A DNA stretch of 64,000 nt from JAGNLV01 sp964612145 (GCA_964612145.1 CAZTBP010000009.1:62001-126000), one strand, 5' to 3'; counted from the stretch's first letter, positions 44,197 to 52,996 are shown. The notes: generated by a model not told the origin, from the sequence alone. Numbers and translations: made by a program.

Positions 44197-44232
44197 AGTC
44201 CTGCCACCTTCTCCCTTATATATAGACAGGCC

Positions 44233-44263
44233 AATATATGTTTCCTTGATTCCGGAGTCAAGG
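44233..44263 (-). promoter_or_regulatory. MerR-type promoter with 20-bp palindromic operator
   Basis: On the minus strand TTGACT (complement of 44256-44261) and TATATT (complement of 44233-44238) are 17 bases apart. The near-perfect palindrome CCTTGA-TTCCGGAG-TCAAGG (44244-44263, one mismatched pair) covers the -35 and spacer, as MerR operators do. It lies 37 bases before the merR ATG, so autoregulation is likely. Confidence 0.7.
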
Positions 44264-44575
44264 CTTAGTTGAACCATTTTGCGCTTTTCTTGGATTGTCG
44301 TCCGGCCGAGCTTCAGGCTTTAGTGAACCCTCACCTTTAGCTAATCACCGAATCGCTTGTTATAAAAGAAGATAAACGCGGCCTTGAGTGCCTGGTCGCG
44401 ACGTTCCTGTTATCGTCTTGGCCATTCGCATCTCGACCGTTATCTTCATGAATAAAAGGCTCGGACTACCGGGAATTCCAATACGAGACAAGAAGTGTCT
44501 CCTGAAAATCCCTAAAACGAGTATAAAAAGTCTGCTTTATTGTCCGAAAAGAGGTATATCTTTTGGTGGTGGGTC

Positions 44576-44604
44576 TTGACAAATGGTCGGGTAGCGTGTT
44601 ACTT
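44576..44604 (+). promoter_or_regulatory. Predicted promoter of qmoAB
   Basis: TTGACA at 44576-44581 is a perfect -35. TTACTT at 44599-44604, 17 bases later, is a weak -10. The same TCTTGAC...GTTACT pair occurs before dsrA. Confidence 0.5.
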
Positions 44605-44659
44605 TTGTCACAAGCAAGTTGCCGGTGTCTGCCATTGGCCGGGTTTGTTTTAAATTGAT

Positions 44660-44677
44660 TTGTTAAATTTTTCACAA
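44660..44677 (+). promoter_or_regulatory. Rex-type redox operator upstream of qmoAB
   Basis: TTGTTAA, ATTT, TTCACAA form an 18-bp near-palindrome matching the Rex consensus TTGTxAA-N4-TTxACAA. It lies between the predicted promoter and the qmoA ATG, where binding would block transcription. Rex is an NADH/NAD+ sensor that controls sulfate-reduction genes in Desulfovibrio. No rex gene is in the window. Confidence 0.65.
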
Positions 44678-44743
44678 GGTTGCAAGGCGCACCTGATTGA
44701 ACATCAATAGCTGAACATAGACCAGCGGTTCGAAGGAGTTGTT

Positions 44744-46021
44744 ATGGCCGTTCAAGAACCGATTCAAGAAACCATCAGAGCCGACATTTTAGTAGTCGGC
44801 GGCGGACCGGCAGGTATGACCGCCGCCATTGAGGCTGCCGAAATCGGCAAAGATGTGATCCTGCTCGAGAGAGAACCGTCGATCGGCGGACGCGTGGCGG
44901 CGATGAACCAGTACTTTCCTAAACTATGTCCGCCCACCTGCGGGATCGAAATCAATCTCCGTCGCATTCGAGTCAGTCCGCATGTGCGGGTCCTGACGTT
45001 GTCCGAAGTCGAAAAGGTAAGCGGCGATCCCGGGGCATACGAAGTGACCGTCAAAATGAATCCGCGGTTTGTCAATGAGCGCTGTACTGCCTGTGGTGAC
45101 TGTGCGGAGGTGTGCGAAATCGAACGCGACAACAATTTCAACTACGGCCTGGACAAGACCAGGGCAGTTTACCTCCCGCACATCATGGCATACCCTCACC
45201 GGTATGTTGTCGATCCGGAGTTTGCCGCCGATGAGCGGATGAAGAAATGTGTCGAGGCCTGCCAGTACGATGCATTCAATCTGGACGAGGAGCCGAAGAC
45301 GGTGACTGCGAAAGTGGGCAGCATTATTTGGGCGACAGGCTGGCAGCCGTACGATGCGACCCAAATTGACAACCTCGGATTCGGCCGCTATCCAAATGTC
45401 GTGACCAACGTCATAATGGAACGGTTGGCGTCGAAATCCGGGCCGACCGGCGGCAAGGTCTTGCGCCCGTCGGACAAGAAGGAAGTCATGTCGATCGGGT
45501 TCGTCCAGTGTGCCGGTTCACGTGACGAGAACCACTTGCCGTACTGCTCCGCCGTGTGCTGTCTGGCGTCGATGAAGCAGGCGACATATGTCCGTGAGCA
45601 GTATCCGGAGGCCGAGGTCCACATGTTTTATATAGATGTGCGTTCTCCCGGTCGACTCGAGGACTTCTACACCAAAATGCAGGAAGATGAGAAGTTCCAT
45701 TTTCATCGGGGTAAGGTCGGTCAGATTTCGGAGAATCCTGAAAACGGCAACGTAATTCTTGAAGCCGAAAACACCCTCACCGGCGAAATCACCAAAACCG
45801 AGGTTGATTTGGCGGTGCTGGCCATCGGCATGGTACCGAATACCGCCGTTGACAAGCCGCCGCTGGACACGACCCTGGATGAATTCGGGTTCATTGCACC
45901 GAACGGCCACCAGGGCGTGGTCGGGGCCGGAACGGTCATGCGACCGCTGGACGTTGCCGGATCGGTGCAGGATGCGACCGGCGCTGCGCTCAAAGCACTC
46001 GTTGCCGGGGGGAGGAAGTAA
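44744..46021 (+). CDS. qmoA: QmoA, HdrA-like flavoprotein of the quinone-interacting membrane oxidoreductase complex
   Basis: The 425-residue protein has the FAD motif ILVVGGGPAGMTAAIEAA at the N-terminus, an HdrA-type cysteine region (PPTCGIEI), a [4Fe-4S] motif CTACGDCAEVCEIE and the QCAGSRDENHLPYCSAVCC block conserved in HdrA/QmoA. Qmo passes electrons from menaquinol to APS reductase. AAGGAG precedes the ATG. It is followed three bases later by qmoB. aprAB, usually next to it, is not here, so HdrA-like function with another partner must be kept in mind. Confidence 0.88.
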   Translation: MAVQEPIQETIRADILVVGGGPAGMTAAIEAAEIGKDVILLEREPSIGGRVAAMNQYFPKLCPPTCGIEINLRRIRVSPHVRVLTLSEVEKVSGDPGAYEVTVKMNPRFVNERCTACGDCAEVCEIERDNNFNYGLDKTRAVYLPHIMAYPHRYVVDPEFAADERMKKCVEACQYDAFNLDEEPKTVTAKVGSIIWATGWQPYDATQIDNLGFGRYPNVVTNVIMERLASKSGPTGGKVLRPSDKKEVMSIGFVQCAGSRDENHLPYCSAVCCLASMKQATYVREQYPEAEVHMFYIDVRSPGRLEDFYTKMQEDEKFHFHRGKVGQISENPENGNVILEAENTLTGEITKTEVDLAVLAIGMVPNTAVDKPPLDTTLDEFGFIAPNGHQGVVGAGTVMRPLDVAGSVQDATGAALKALVAGGRK

Positions 46022-46024
46022 ACC

Positions 46025-48334
46025 ATGGATACCAAGATAGGCGTTTATATCTGTAAAGGCTGCGATATCGGCAAGTCGCTCGATGTCGACGCTTTGGTCG
46101 AGTCCGCTTCGTCCCAGTCCGCCGTCTGCAAAAGCCACGATTGCCTTTGCAGTCCGGAAGGGGTGCAGGTCATCAAAGACGATATCGGCGGCGAAAGCCT
46201 CAACCGGGTCGTAGTAGCGGCCTGTTCGCCGAGAGAATTTCCGGAGCTGTTTGATTTCGGCCCGGATGTTCTGACGCACCGGGCGAACCTGCGCGAACAA
46301 GTGGTCTGGGCGCATGAGCCTAACGATGAAGACACCCAGGTGCTGGCCGAGGATTATATTAATATGGGCCTGGCCAGGGTGACCAACTCGGAACCGCCGG
46401 TACCGTATACCGAAGATACCAGTAAAGACATCCTGGTGGTCGGCGGCGGCGTGACCGGAATGACCTCCGCACTCGCCGCGGCCAACGCCGGCTATAAGGT
46501 TCACCTGGTCGAGAAAGAGGACCAGCTTGGCGGCTGGGCACGGCGCTTTACAAAAGTCTTCCCCAAGACACCACCGTATCGCGATCTCGAAGACTCCGGC
46601 TACCAGGCGCTGGTGGAGCAGGTGCAGTCGACCGACGGCATTACGGTCCATACGGGGTCCCGCATCAAACGCACCGACGGTCAGCCGGGACTGTTTGACG
46701 TTACCCTGCGCAACGGCAAACCGGAGGCGGAGACGTTCCGAGTCGGTTCGATTGTAATGGCGACCGGGTGGAAACCGTATGACACCGACAAGCTTACCAA
46801 GTGGGGCTACGGAGTCTCGCCGGACGTCATCACGAACATCGAGATGGAGGATCTCGCCGCAAAAGGTGAGATCAAGCGGCCGTCCGACGGCAAATCGATT
46901 GAGAGTGTCGCCTTTCTCCAGTGCGCCGGATCGCGCGATCAGGAGCATCTGCCATACTGCTCGGCCGTATGTTGCCGGGTCTCGCTGAAGCAGGTGCGGT
47001 ATGTGCGGGAGAAATACCCGGATGCCAAAATCTACGTCATATACAAAGACGTCCGTTCGCCCCAGCAGTTCGAGCTGTTCTACGCCGCGACCCAGGAAGA
47101 CAACAATGTCTTCTTCACCAAGGGTGAACTCGAGGGCGTGACTAAAGACTCCGACGGTCGGTTGAAGATCGATGTATCGGAGACTCTGCTGGGCGAGGAT
47201 ATCACGGTCAAGGTGGATATGGTAGTGCTGGCAACCGGCATGGTTCCGACCAGCAAGGTCGACGATCCCAAGGACGCTCCCAAGGATGCGACTCCCGAGG
47301 AGAAGGCGTCCAAGGGGCCGGATGCCGAGGCCGAGAAGATAGAGGCACAGAAGCAGGTTGACAGTTCCGGCGATGACGAGGATGAGGATATGCTGGGCGG
47401 AAAGAAAGCCGCCGCCGGGGCGGAAAAAGGCGCCCGGATTCTCAACCTGACATATCGCCAGGGGACCGACCTGCCCACGCTGAAGTACGGTTTTCCCGAC
47501 TCGCACTTCATTTGCTTCCCGTACGAGACCCGTCGGACCGGTATCTATGCCGCCGGCGCGGTGCGGGCGCCAATGGATCTGTGGTCATCGACCAACGACG
47601 CCTACGGTGCGACTCTCAAAGCGATCCAGGCGGCCGAGGCGGTCGCCGAAGGTGTAGCAGTACACCCGCGTGCCGGCGACAAGAGCTTCCCGGACTTCTT
47701 CCTCCAGCGCTGCACCCAGTGCAAGCGATGCACCGAAGAGTGCCCGTTTGGCACCCTGGACGAAGACGCCAAGGGCACACCGCAGCCGAACCCGTTCCGG
47801 TGCCGTCGTTGCGGTGTCTGCATGGGCTCCTGTCCGGAGCGAATCGTTTCGTTCAAGGATTACAACGTCAATATGATGTCGAAGATGATCAAGTGTATTT
47901 CGATGCCCGACGAGTTCGATGAGAAGCCGCGGATACTGTGCTTTGTGTGCGAAAACGACGCCATGCCGGCGATCGACCTGGCCGGTATGAAGCGGATGAA
48001 ATACAACTCGGCCATCAGGATCATCCCGCTGCGCTGCCTGGGTTCGATGAACCCGGTGTGGGTCGGCGATGCTCTCAGCGCCGGTTTCGACGGCGTTATC
48101 CTCATCGGCTGCAAGAAAGGTGACGATTACCAGTGTCACTTTATACGTGGCAGTGAGCTCGCGTCGTACCGCATGGAAAATGTCCAGGAGAAACTGAAGC
48201 AGCTGGTCCTGGAAGAAGAGCGGGTAGAAATGCACGAGCTGGCGATTACCGACTATGATCGAATCCCGCAGATATTTGACGATTTCCTGGAGGTCATCGA
48301 CACGGTCGGGCCGAACCCATACAAGGACATGTAA
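46025..48334 (+). CDS. qmoB: QmoB, HdrA/MvhD-like subunit
   Basis: The 769-residue protein has an N-terminal HdrA-type part (ICKGCDIG, CSPREFPELF), FAD Rossmann motif ILVVGGGVTGMTSALAAA, and the QCAGSRDQEHLPYCSAVCC block. Two [4Fe-4S] motifs lie near 560-600 (CTQCKRCTEECP, CRRCGVCMGSCP). An MvhD/FlpD-like domain ends it (CFVCENDAMPAIDLAG to IGCKKGDDYQCHF). Between about residues 412 and 470 there is a strongly charged low-complexity insert within the FAD part. A terminator follows at once, so no qmoC is in this operon. Confidence 0.88.
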   Translation: MDTKIGVYICKGCDIGKSLDVDALVESASSQSAVCKSHDCLCSPEGVQVIKDDIGGESLNRVVVAACSPREFPELFDFGPDVLTHRANLREQVVWAHEPNDEDTQVLAEDYINMGLARVTNSEPPVPYTEDTSKDILVVGGGVTGMTSALAAANAGYKVHLVEKEDQLGGWARRFTKVFPKTPPYRDLEDSGYQALVEQVQSTDGITVHTGSRIKRTDGQPGLFDVTLRNGKPEAETFRVGSIVMATGWKPYDTDKLTKWGYGVSPDVITNIEMEDLAAKGEIKRPSDGKSIESVAFLQCAGSRDQEHLPYCSAVCCRVSLKQVRYVREKYPDAKIYVIYKDVRSPQQFELFYAATQEDNNVFFTKGELEGVTKDSDGRLKIDVSETLLGEDITVKVDMVVLATGMVPTSKVDDPKDAPKDATPEEKASKGPDAEAEKIEAQKQVDSSGDDEDEDMLGGKKAAAGAEKGARILNLTYRQGTDLPTLKYGFPDSHFICFPYETRRTGIYAAGAVRAPMDLWSSTNDAYGATLKAIQAAEAVAEGVAVHPRAGDKSFPDFFLQRCTQCKRCTEECPFGTLDEDAKGTPQPNPFRCRRCGVCMGSCPERIVSFKDYNVNMMSKMIKCISMPDEFDEKPRILCFVCENDAMPAIDLAGMKRMKYNSAIRIIPLRCLGSMNPVWVGDALSAGFDGVILIGCKKGDDYQCHFIRGSELASYRMENVQEKLKQLVLEEERVEMHELAITDYDRIPQIFDDFLEVIDTVGPNPYKDM

Positions 48335-48352
48335 ACCGACAAAACAAAACTG

Positions 48353-48381
48353 GAATCCCCCTCTTTCAGGGGGATTCTTTT
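48353..48381 (+). terminator. Intrinsic terminator of qmoAB
   Basis: GAATCCCCC (48353-48361) and GGGGGATTC (48369-48377) form a perfect 9-bp stem with a 7-base loop, followed by TTTT. Confidence 0.95.
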
Positions 48382-48613
48382 AGTCTGGCTCTCGCTGAAT
48401 AAAAGAGTGATATGTCGTAGTTGATTTACAAAGATAGCCATAAAGTTAAAGGATTGGCTAAAATCCAACCAGTTCAGTATAGTTTTAGCGGTTCACATTG
48501 AATTGTAGTAACAGATTGCAAATAAGCCGTTTAAAGAAATTCTTGACGCTGGAATGTAGATATCGGTGAAATTGCCGAAAAAGCAAGTAAATGATTTTTT
48601 TCACAATTTTCTC

Positions 48614-48641
48614 TTGACGGTGTCCGAAAAGTTCGTTACTC
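48614..48641 (+). promoter_or_regulatory. Predicted promoter of the dsr operon
   Basis: TTGACG at 48614-48619 and TTACTC at 48636-48641 are 16 bases apart. The expected start site leaves a leader of about 160 bases before the dsrA ATG. Confidence 0.45.
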
Positions 48642-48811
48642 TGAATGGTAAGTTCGTGAAAAAAATAACTTATTCGGTTGAGATTTGTCAACCGGGGAGG
48701 TCAGTAAATCGAGTAATTCTACCTTATTAGGTGAGAGACACGGCTGCCGTGATCTCGATTTTGTGTGACATCAACCACGCTTCACAAATAGCAGAAGACT
48801 TAGGAGTTACA

Positions 48812-50020
48812 ATGGCTGAGACGATTCCCAAAACCCCAAAGCTTGACGAGCTGGAAAAGGGGCCGTGGCCCAGCTTTGTCAAGGAGATCAAGATGGCGGC
48901 TAAGAAGAGTCCCATGAGTCGGGACCTTTTAGGCCAGCTCGAACAATCCTATGAGGAGAGAATCGGTCACTGGAAACACGGCGGTATTGTCGGTGTCATG
49001 GGTTACGGCGGAGGCGTTATCGGCCGTTACTCCGACCTGCCGGACAAGTGGCCGGGCATCTCGCATTTCCACACCATGCGTATCAACCAGCCGGCGGGCT
49101 GGTTTTACACCTCCGAGGCGCTGCGCGGCCTGTGTGACGTCTGGGAAAAACATGGTTCCGGCCTGACCAATATGCACGGGTCGACCGGTGATATCATCCT
49201 GCTCGGTACCACTACCGATGAACTCGAGCCGACGTTCGACGACCTTCAGAAGCTCGACTTTGACATTGGCGGTTCCGGTTCGGATCTCCGGACGCCCAGC
49301 TGCTGCTGCGGCCAGGCGCGTTGCGAGTGGGCTTGCTACGACACGATGGGCCTGACCTACGACCTGACAATGCACTACCAGGATGAACTGCACCGTCCGG
49401 CGTTCCCATACAAGTTCAAATTCAAAATGGCCGGCTGCCCCAACGACTGTGTGGCCTCAATCGCCCGCGCCGATCTTTCGATCATCGGAACCTGGCGCGA
49501 CCAGATTCAGGTCGACAAAGACGCGGTCGCCGAATACGCCGACAAGGGCATGGACATTCAGAAGGATGTCGTTGCCAATTGCCCGGCCAAGTGCATGGCG
49601 TGGGACGGTAAGGAATTGCATATCGACAACGAGTACTGTGTTCGATGCATGCACTGCATCAACGTGATGCCGAAAGCACTGCGTCCCGGCAAGGATCGCG
49701 GCGCCTGCCTGCTGCTCGGTTCCAAGGCTCCGATTGTCGAAGGAGCGCTGCTTTCGTCGGTACTGGTGCCGTTCTGGAAACCGGAACCGCCGTATGACGA
49801 TTTGAAGGAGCTCGTTGACAACATCTGGGACCTCTGGTGCGAAGAAGGGAAGGCTCGTGAGCGTGTGGGTGAGTTCATCCAGCGTGTTGGCCTGGGCAAC
49901 TTCCTGGATGCCATCGGCCTCGAACCGCAGGCCGAGATGGTAGCGCATCCGCGTGAAAACCCATACGTCTTCTACGAGGAATACTACGAAGAAGGCGACG
50001 AAGAGGACGACGATCAGTAA
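48812..50020 (+). CDS. dsrA: Dissimilatory sulfite reductase alpha subunit
   Basis: The 402-residue protein forms with DsrB the enzyme that reduces sulfite to sulfide or to DsrC-bound sulfur in the cytoplasm. The siroheme/[4Fe-4S] region has SCCCGQARCEWACYD and the second block KMAGCPNDCVASIARAD. The inserted ferredoxin domain has CPAKCMAW and CVRCMHCINVMPKAL. ATG 48812 has TAGGAG in front; the open frame upstream to 48731 has no support. The C-terminal tail is very acidic (EEYYEEGDEEDDD). DsrB follows after 47 bases. Confidence 0.97.
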   Translation: MAETIPKTPKLDELEKGPWPSFVKEIKMAAKKSPMSRDLLGQLEQSYEERIGHWKHGGIVGVMGYGGGVIGRYSDLPDKWPGISHFHTMRINQPAGWFYTSEALRGLCDVWEKHGSGLTNMHGSTGDIILLGTTTDELEPTFDDLQKLDFDIGGSGSDLRTPSCCCGQARCEWACYDTMGLTYDLTMHYQDELHRPAFPYKFKFKMAGCPNDCVASIARADLSIIGTWRDQIQVDKDAVAEYADKGMDIQKDVVANCPAKCMAWDGKELHIDNEYCVRCMHCINVMPKALRPGKDRGACLLLGSKAPIVEGALLSSVLVPFWKPEPPYDDLKELVDNIWDLWCEEGKARERVGEFIQRVGLGNFLDAIGLEPQAEMVAHPRENPYVFYEEYYEEGDEEDDDQ

Positions 50021-50067
50021 CGGTCGCCGTAAAAAGGAAAGAAACGCTATACTCATAGAGGTTCGAT

Positions 50068-51147
50068 ATGCCAGAAGCAACAGAACGGCGGACAGACTTT
50101 GGCCCGCCTCATTATGAGAAGTTCCTGCCGCCGGTTATCAAGGATAACTACGGCACGTGGAAATACCATGAAATCCTCAAGCCGGGTGTCATGGTCCATG
50201 TCTCCGAATCCGGCGACAAGCTCTACACGGTTCGCGCGGGTTCGCCGCGGCTGATCAGTATCGACAAAATACGGATGTATGCCGACCTGGCCGATAAGTA
50301 CTGCGATGGTTACCTTCGCTTTACCAGCCGACACAATGTCGAGTTCCTGCTGACGGATGAATCCAAGATCGATCCGTTGATCAAGGATCTGGCCGAAATC
50401 GGTCACCCGATCGGCGGTATCGGCAATGCCATCACAAGCATTGTCCACACCCAGGGCTGGGTTCACTGTCACTCGGCGGCGACCGACGCCTCCGGTATTG
50501 TCAAGGCGGTGATGGACGACTTAAACGAGTACTTTACCGAAACCAAACTCCCGGGCAAACTGCGTATCGCCCTGGCCTGCTGCCTGAACATGTGCGGCGC
50601 GGTGCACTGCTCGGATATCGCCATTCTCGGCATTCACCGCCGCCCGCCGAAGGTCAACCACGGTATGCTCAAGAAGCAGTGTGAAATCCCGAACGTGGTG
50701 GCCTCGTGTCCGACGGCGGCGATTCGACCGACCACGGTTGACGGCAATCAGTCGGTTGAAGTTATCGAAGAAAACTGTATGTACTGCGCGAACTGCTACA
50801 CCGTGTGTCCGTCGATGCCCCTGAACGACCCGCTCAACGACGGCGTGTCGATCTGGGTTGGCGGCAAGGTGTCCAATGCGCGTCACGAACCGATGTTCTC
50901 CAAACTCGCGATCCCGTTCCTCCCGAACACCCCGCCGCGCTGGCCCGAAGTTACCGAGGCTATTCGCGGCCTGGTCGAACTCTGGGCCGCAAATGCCAAC
51001 AAGTACGAGCGGATGGGCGAGTGGATCGAACGGATCGGCTGGCCGAAGTTCTTCAAGCTCTCCGGCATCGAGTTCCAGAAGGAGCACATCGATGACTTTA
51101 AGCATGCGGGTCTGACCTTTAAGCGGTCGACGCATCTAACCTATTGA
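50068..51147 (+). CDS. dsrB: Dissimilatory sulfite reductase beta subunit
   Basis: The 359-residue protein has the catalytic siroheme motif block TQGWVHCHSAATDASG and ALACCLNMCGAVHCSDIAILG with the four Cys of the coupled [4Fe-4S] cluster. The ferredoxin domain has CMYCANCYTVCPSMPL. Its catalytic heme site is the active one of the alpha2beta2 enzyme in known structures. The last bases overlap the upstream open frame of dsrD. Length and motif order are those of reductive-type DsrB. Confidence 0.97.
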   Translation: MPEATERRTDFGPPHYEKFLPPVIKDNYGTWKYHEILKPGVMVHVSESGDKLYTVRAGSPRLISIDKIRMYADLADKYCDGYLRFTSRHNVEFLLTDESKIDPLIKDLAEIGHPIGGIGNAITSIVHTQGWVHCHSAATDASGIVKAVMDDLNEYFTETKLPGKLRIALACCLNMCGAVHCSDIAILGIHRRPPKVNHGMLKKQCEIPNVVASCPTAAIRPTTVDGNQSVEVIEENCMYCANCYTVCPSMPLNDPLNDGVSIWVGGKVSNARHEPMFSKLAIPFLPNTPPRWPEVTEAIRGLVELWAANANKYERMGEWIERIGWPKFFKLSGIEFQKEHIDDFKHAGLTFKRSTHLTY

Positions 51148-51158
51148 GGGATATTCGT

Positions 51159-51401
51159 ATGAAGCCCGTTGAAGAAGTAGCGGATGCCATGTTCAAAATG
51201 GTCTCGGAGGCTCAGGGTCAGAAAAAACTGAAACCCACCGACCTCCAGAAGGCCATGATAGAAATCTATGGCGACGAAGTAGACAAGAAGTTGTGCAAAG
51301 AGGCGATTAAGCAACTGGTCAATTCCGGACGTCTCGTGTACACCTACTTCGGCGGAAGTTATCTTGAACTTCCACACAGGGAAGGCGCCGCTAACGACTA
51401 A
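51159..51401 (+). CDS. dsrD: DsrD
   Basis: The 80-residue winged-helix protein starts at MKPVEEVADAMFK. LKPTDLQKAMIEIYGDEV and GRLVYTYFGGSYLELP match the DsrD family. It raises the rate of DsrAB and is regarded as a marker for reductive use of the pathway. I start at ATG 51159 with GAGGGA in front; the frame is also open from 51144, overlapping dsrB. It lies between dsrB and dsrN as in sulfate reducers. Confidence 0.95.
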   Translation: MKPVEEVADAMFKMVSEAQGQKKLKPTDLQKAMIEIYGDEVDKKLCKEAIKQLVNSGRLVYTYFGGSYLELPHREGAAND

Positions 51402-51423
51402 CTAGCGGTAGTGAGGTGTCTCC

Positions 51424-52911
51424 ATGGGCGTGACTGTTCCGCGCGTGATCATCGCCGGCCTGTCCGGAGACTCCGGAAAGACAATCGTCAGTCTCTCGCT
51501 GCTGGTCGCCCTGCGCGACCGCCTGATGACGAGTGTCTTTAAGAAAGGGCCGGACTATATCGACGCTGCCTGGCTGGGGTTCGCCGCCGGGCGCGTCTGT
51601 CGTAACCTCGACACCTTCATGGTGCCCGAGGCGACCGTCCTTGGTTCGTTTATTCGCCACGCTCTGGAGTCAGACCTGGCTGTCATTGAGGGCAATCGCG
51701 GCCTGTTCGACGGCAAAGATGTCGAAGGTACTCACAGCACGGCGGGGCTCGCCCGACTATTGCAGGCTCCTGTCGTGCTCGTTATAAATGCCACCAAAAT
51801 CACCCGCACGGTAGCTGCGCTCGTTCGCGGCTGTCAGGTGTTTGACCCCGACGTACACATCGCCGGAGTGATTCTCAACCGGAGCGCCGGCACGCGGCAT
51901 GCCCGGGTGATGCGCGAGGCAATCGAACACTACTGCGGGATTCCGGTGGTCGGCATCCTGCCCAAGCTCGATAACAAAAGTGGACTGGTGCCCGGCCGTC
52001 ATCTCGGTCTGGTACCCCCGGCTGAATTCGAACACGCCGAGGCCATGACCGATCGGCTGGCCGGAATCGCACGGGACTATCTCGACATCGATGCGATTGT
52101 CAATTTGGCCGGCACGGCCGGACCATTGTCGCGACTGATGCTTACGCCTCCGACACAGCAGGAAAAATCCGCAGTTACAATCGGCTACTTCGCCGATTCG
52201 GTCTTCACGTTTTATTATCCCGAAAATCTCGAGGCGCTCGAAAACCATGGGGCCAACCTGATGCCCGTGTCGTCGCTCGATGATACCGAGCTGCCGGAAG
52301 TTGACGGTCTCTATATCGGCGGCGGATTCCCCGAAACCCATGCCGACCGACTGGCCGCCAACACCGTGCTTATGAAGGCAGTCAAAGAGCGGTCCAAGGT
52401 CGGCATGCCGATCTACGCCGAGTGCGGCGGGCTGATTTACCTGGCCCGCTCCTTGAAATGGAAAGACAGCGTCCATCCCATGGCCGGGGTCTTTGACATC
52501 GACCTTGAATTACAGGAGAAACCTGTCGGTCACGGCTATGTCGAGGCCGAGGTTGATCGAGACAATCCGTTTTTTGCCAAAGGGACGGTGCTGCGCGGTC
52601 ACGAATTCCATTACAGCGGCCCGATCGACAGCTCGGACCTAACCGGCTGTATGCGACTGTCTCGTGGCGTCGGAACGGGTAACCGGCGCGACGGATTGGT
52701 GGCCAACCGGACCCTTGGGGCGTATGTGCACCTTCACGCTGACGGAGCCCCGGGATGGGCGGCCGGCATGGTACACAACGCACGAACCTATCGCCGTGAG
52801 CGCAAAGCAGGAACATCAAATAAGACAGCTAATGAACTGCCGGAGGAAAACAAACGACCCGGAGACCCCGGGCCCGTGTCGTCATCGACGGCAGGTGTCA
52901 TGAGAACATGA
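51424..52911 (+). CDS. dsrN: DsrN, siroheme amidating cobyrinic acid a,c-diamide synthase homologue
   Basis: The 495-residue protein has an N-terminal P-loop GLSGDSGKTIVSLSLL and a C-terminal class I glutamine amidotransferase domain with the nucleophile in YAECGGLIYLARS. The overall order is that of CobB/CbiA. In dsr operons it amidates siroheme to the siroamide found in DsrAB. The last 45 residues are an extra low-conservation tail rich in Lys, Pro and Glu. It follows dsrD by 22 bases. Confidence 0.92.
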   Translation: MGVTVPRVIIAGLSGDSGKTIVSLSLLVALRDRLMTSVFKKGPDYIDAAWLGFAAGRVCRNLDTFMVPEATVLGSFIRHALESDLAVIEGNRGLFDGKDVEGTHSTAGLARLLQAPVVLVINATKITRTVAALVRGCQVFDPDVHIAGVILNRSAGTRHARVMREAIEHYCGIPVVGILPKLDNKSGLVPGRHLGLVPPAEFEHAEAMTDRLAGIARDYLDIDAIVNLAGTAGPLSRLMLTPPTQQEKSAVTIGYFADSVFTFYYPENLEALENHGANLMPVSSLDDTELPEVDGLYIGGGFPETHADRLAANTVLMKAVKERSKVGMPIYAECGGLIYLARSLKWKDSVHPMAGVFDIDLELQEKPVGHGYVEAEVDRDNPFFAKGTVLRGHEFHYSGPIDSSDLTGCMRLSRGVGTGNRRDGLVANRTLGAYVHLHADGAPGWAAGMVHNARTYRRERKAGTSNKTANELPEENKRPGDPGPVSSSTAGVMRT

Positions 52912-52996
52912 AAACACATATGGCATTGTCGGGCCAACCGGCTTGTCCGGCGGGCCGGCAAAACGAAGATCAGCGACTCAAACAGAGAGTTTCATA

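Larger units (their letters stand above)
44197..44743. other. Divergent control region between merR and qmoA
   Basis: The 547-base region holds three elements listed separately: a MerR-type promoter with operator near the minus-strand gene, a -35/-10 pair for qmoAB, and an 18-bp Rex-type box. The part 44280-44560 shows nothing further that I recognise. Confidence 0.65.
48335..48811. other. AT-rich control region before dsrA
   Basis: The 477-base stretch begins with the qmoAB terminator and is clearly AT-richer than the genes around it. It holds a promoter-like pair (48614-48641), and the motif TCTTGACGSTG occurs twice, at 48541 and 48612. A short frame on the minus strand looks like AT-rich chance sequence. 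Confidence 0.6.

Noticed and set aside
45518..47506. 662-residue open frame on the minus strand
   Set aside because: It is the shadow of qmoA and qmoB, both of which have full family motifs; it has no ribosome binding site or domain.
48589..48606. Rex-like TTCACAA before the dsrA promoter
   Set aside because: The right half is perfect but the left half matches only three of seven bases, so I do not call a Rex site for the dsr operon.
48485..48691. 68-residue minus-strand frame in the dsrA control region
   Set aside because: The region is AT-rich, the peptide looks random (many Phe, Leu, Asn, Ile), and the dsr promoter lies inside it.
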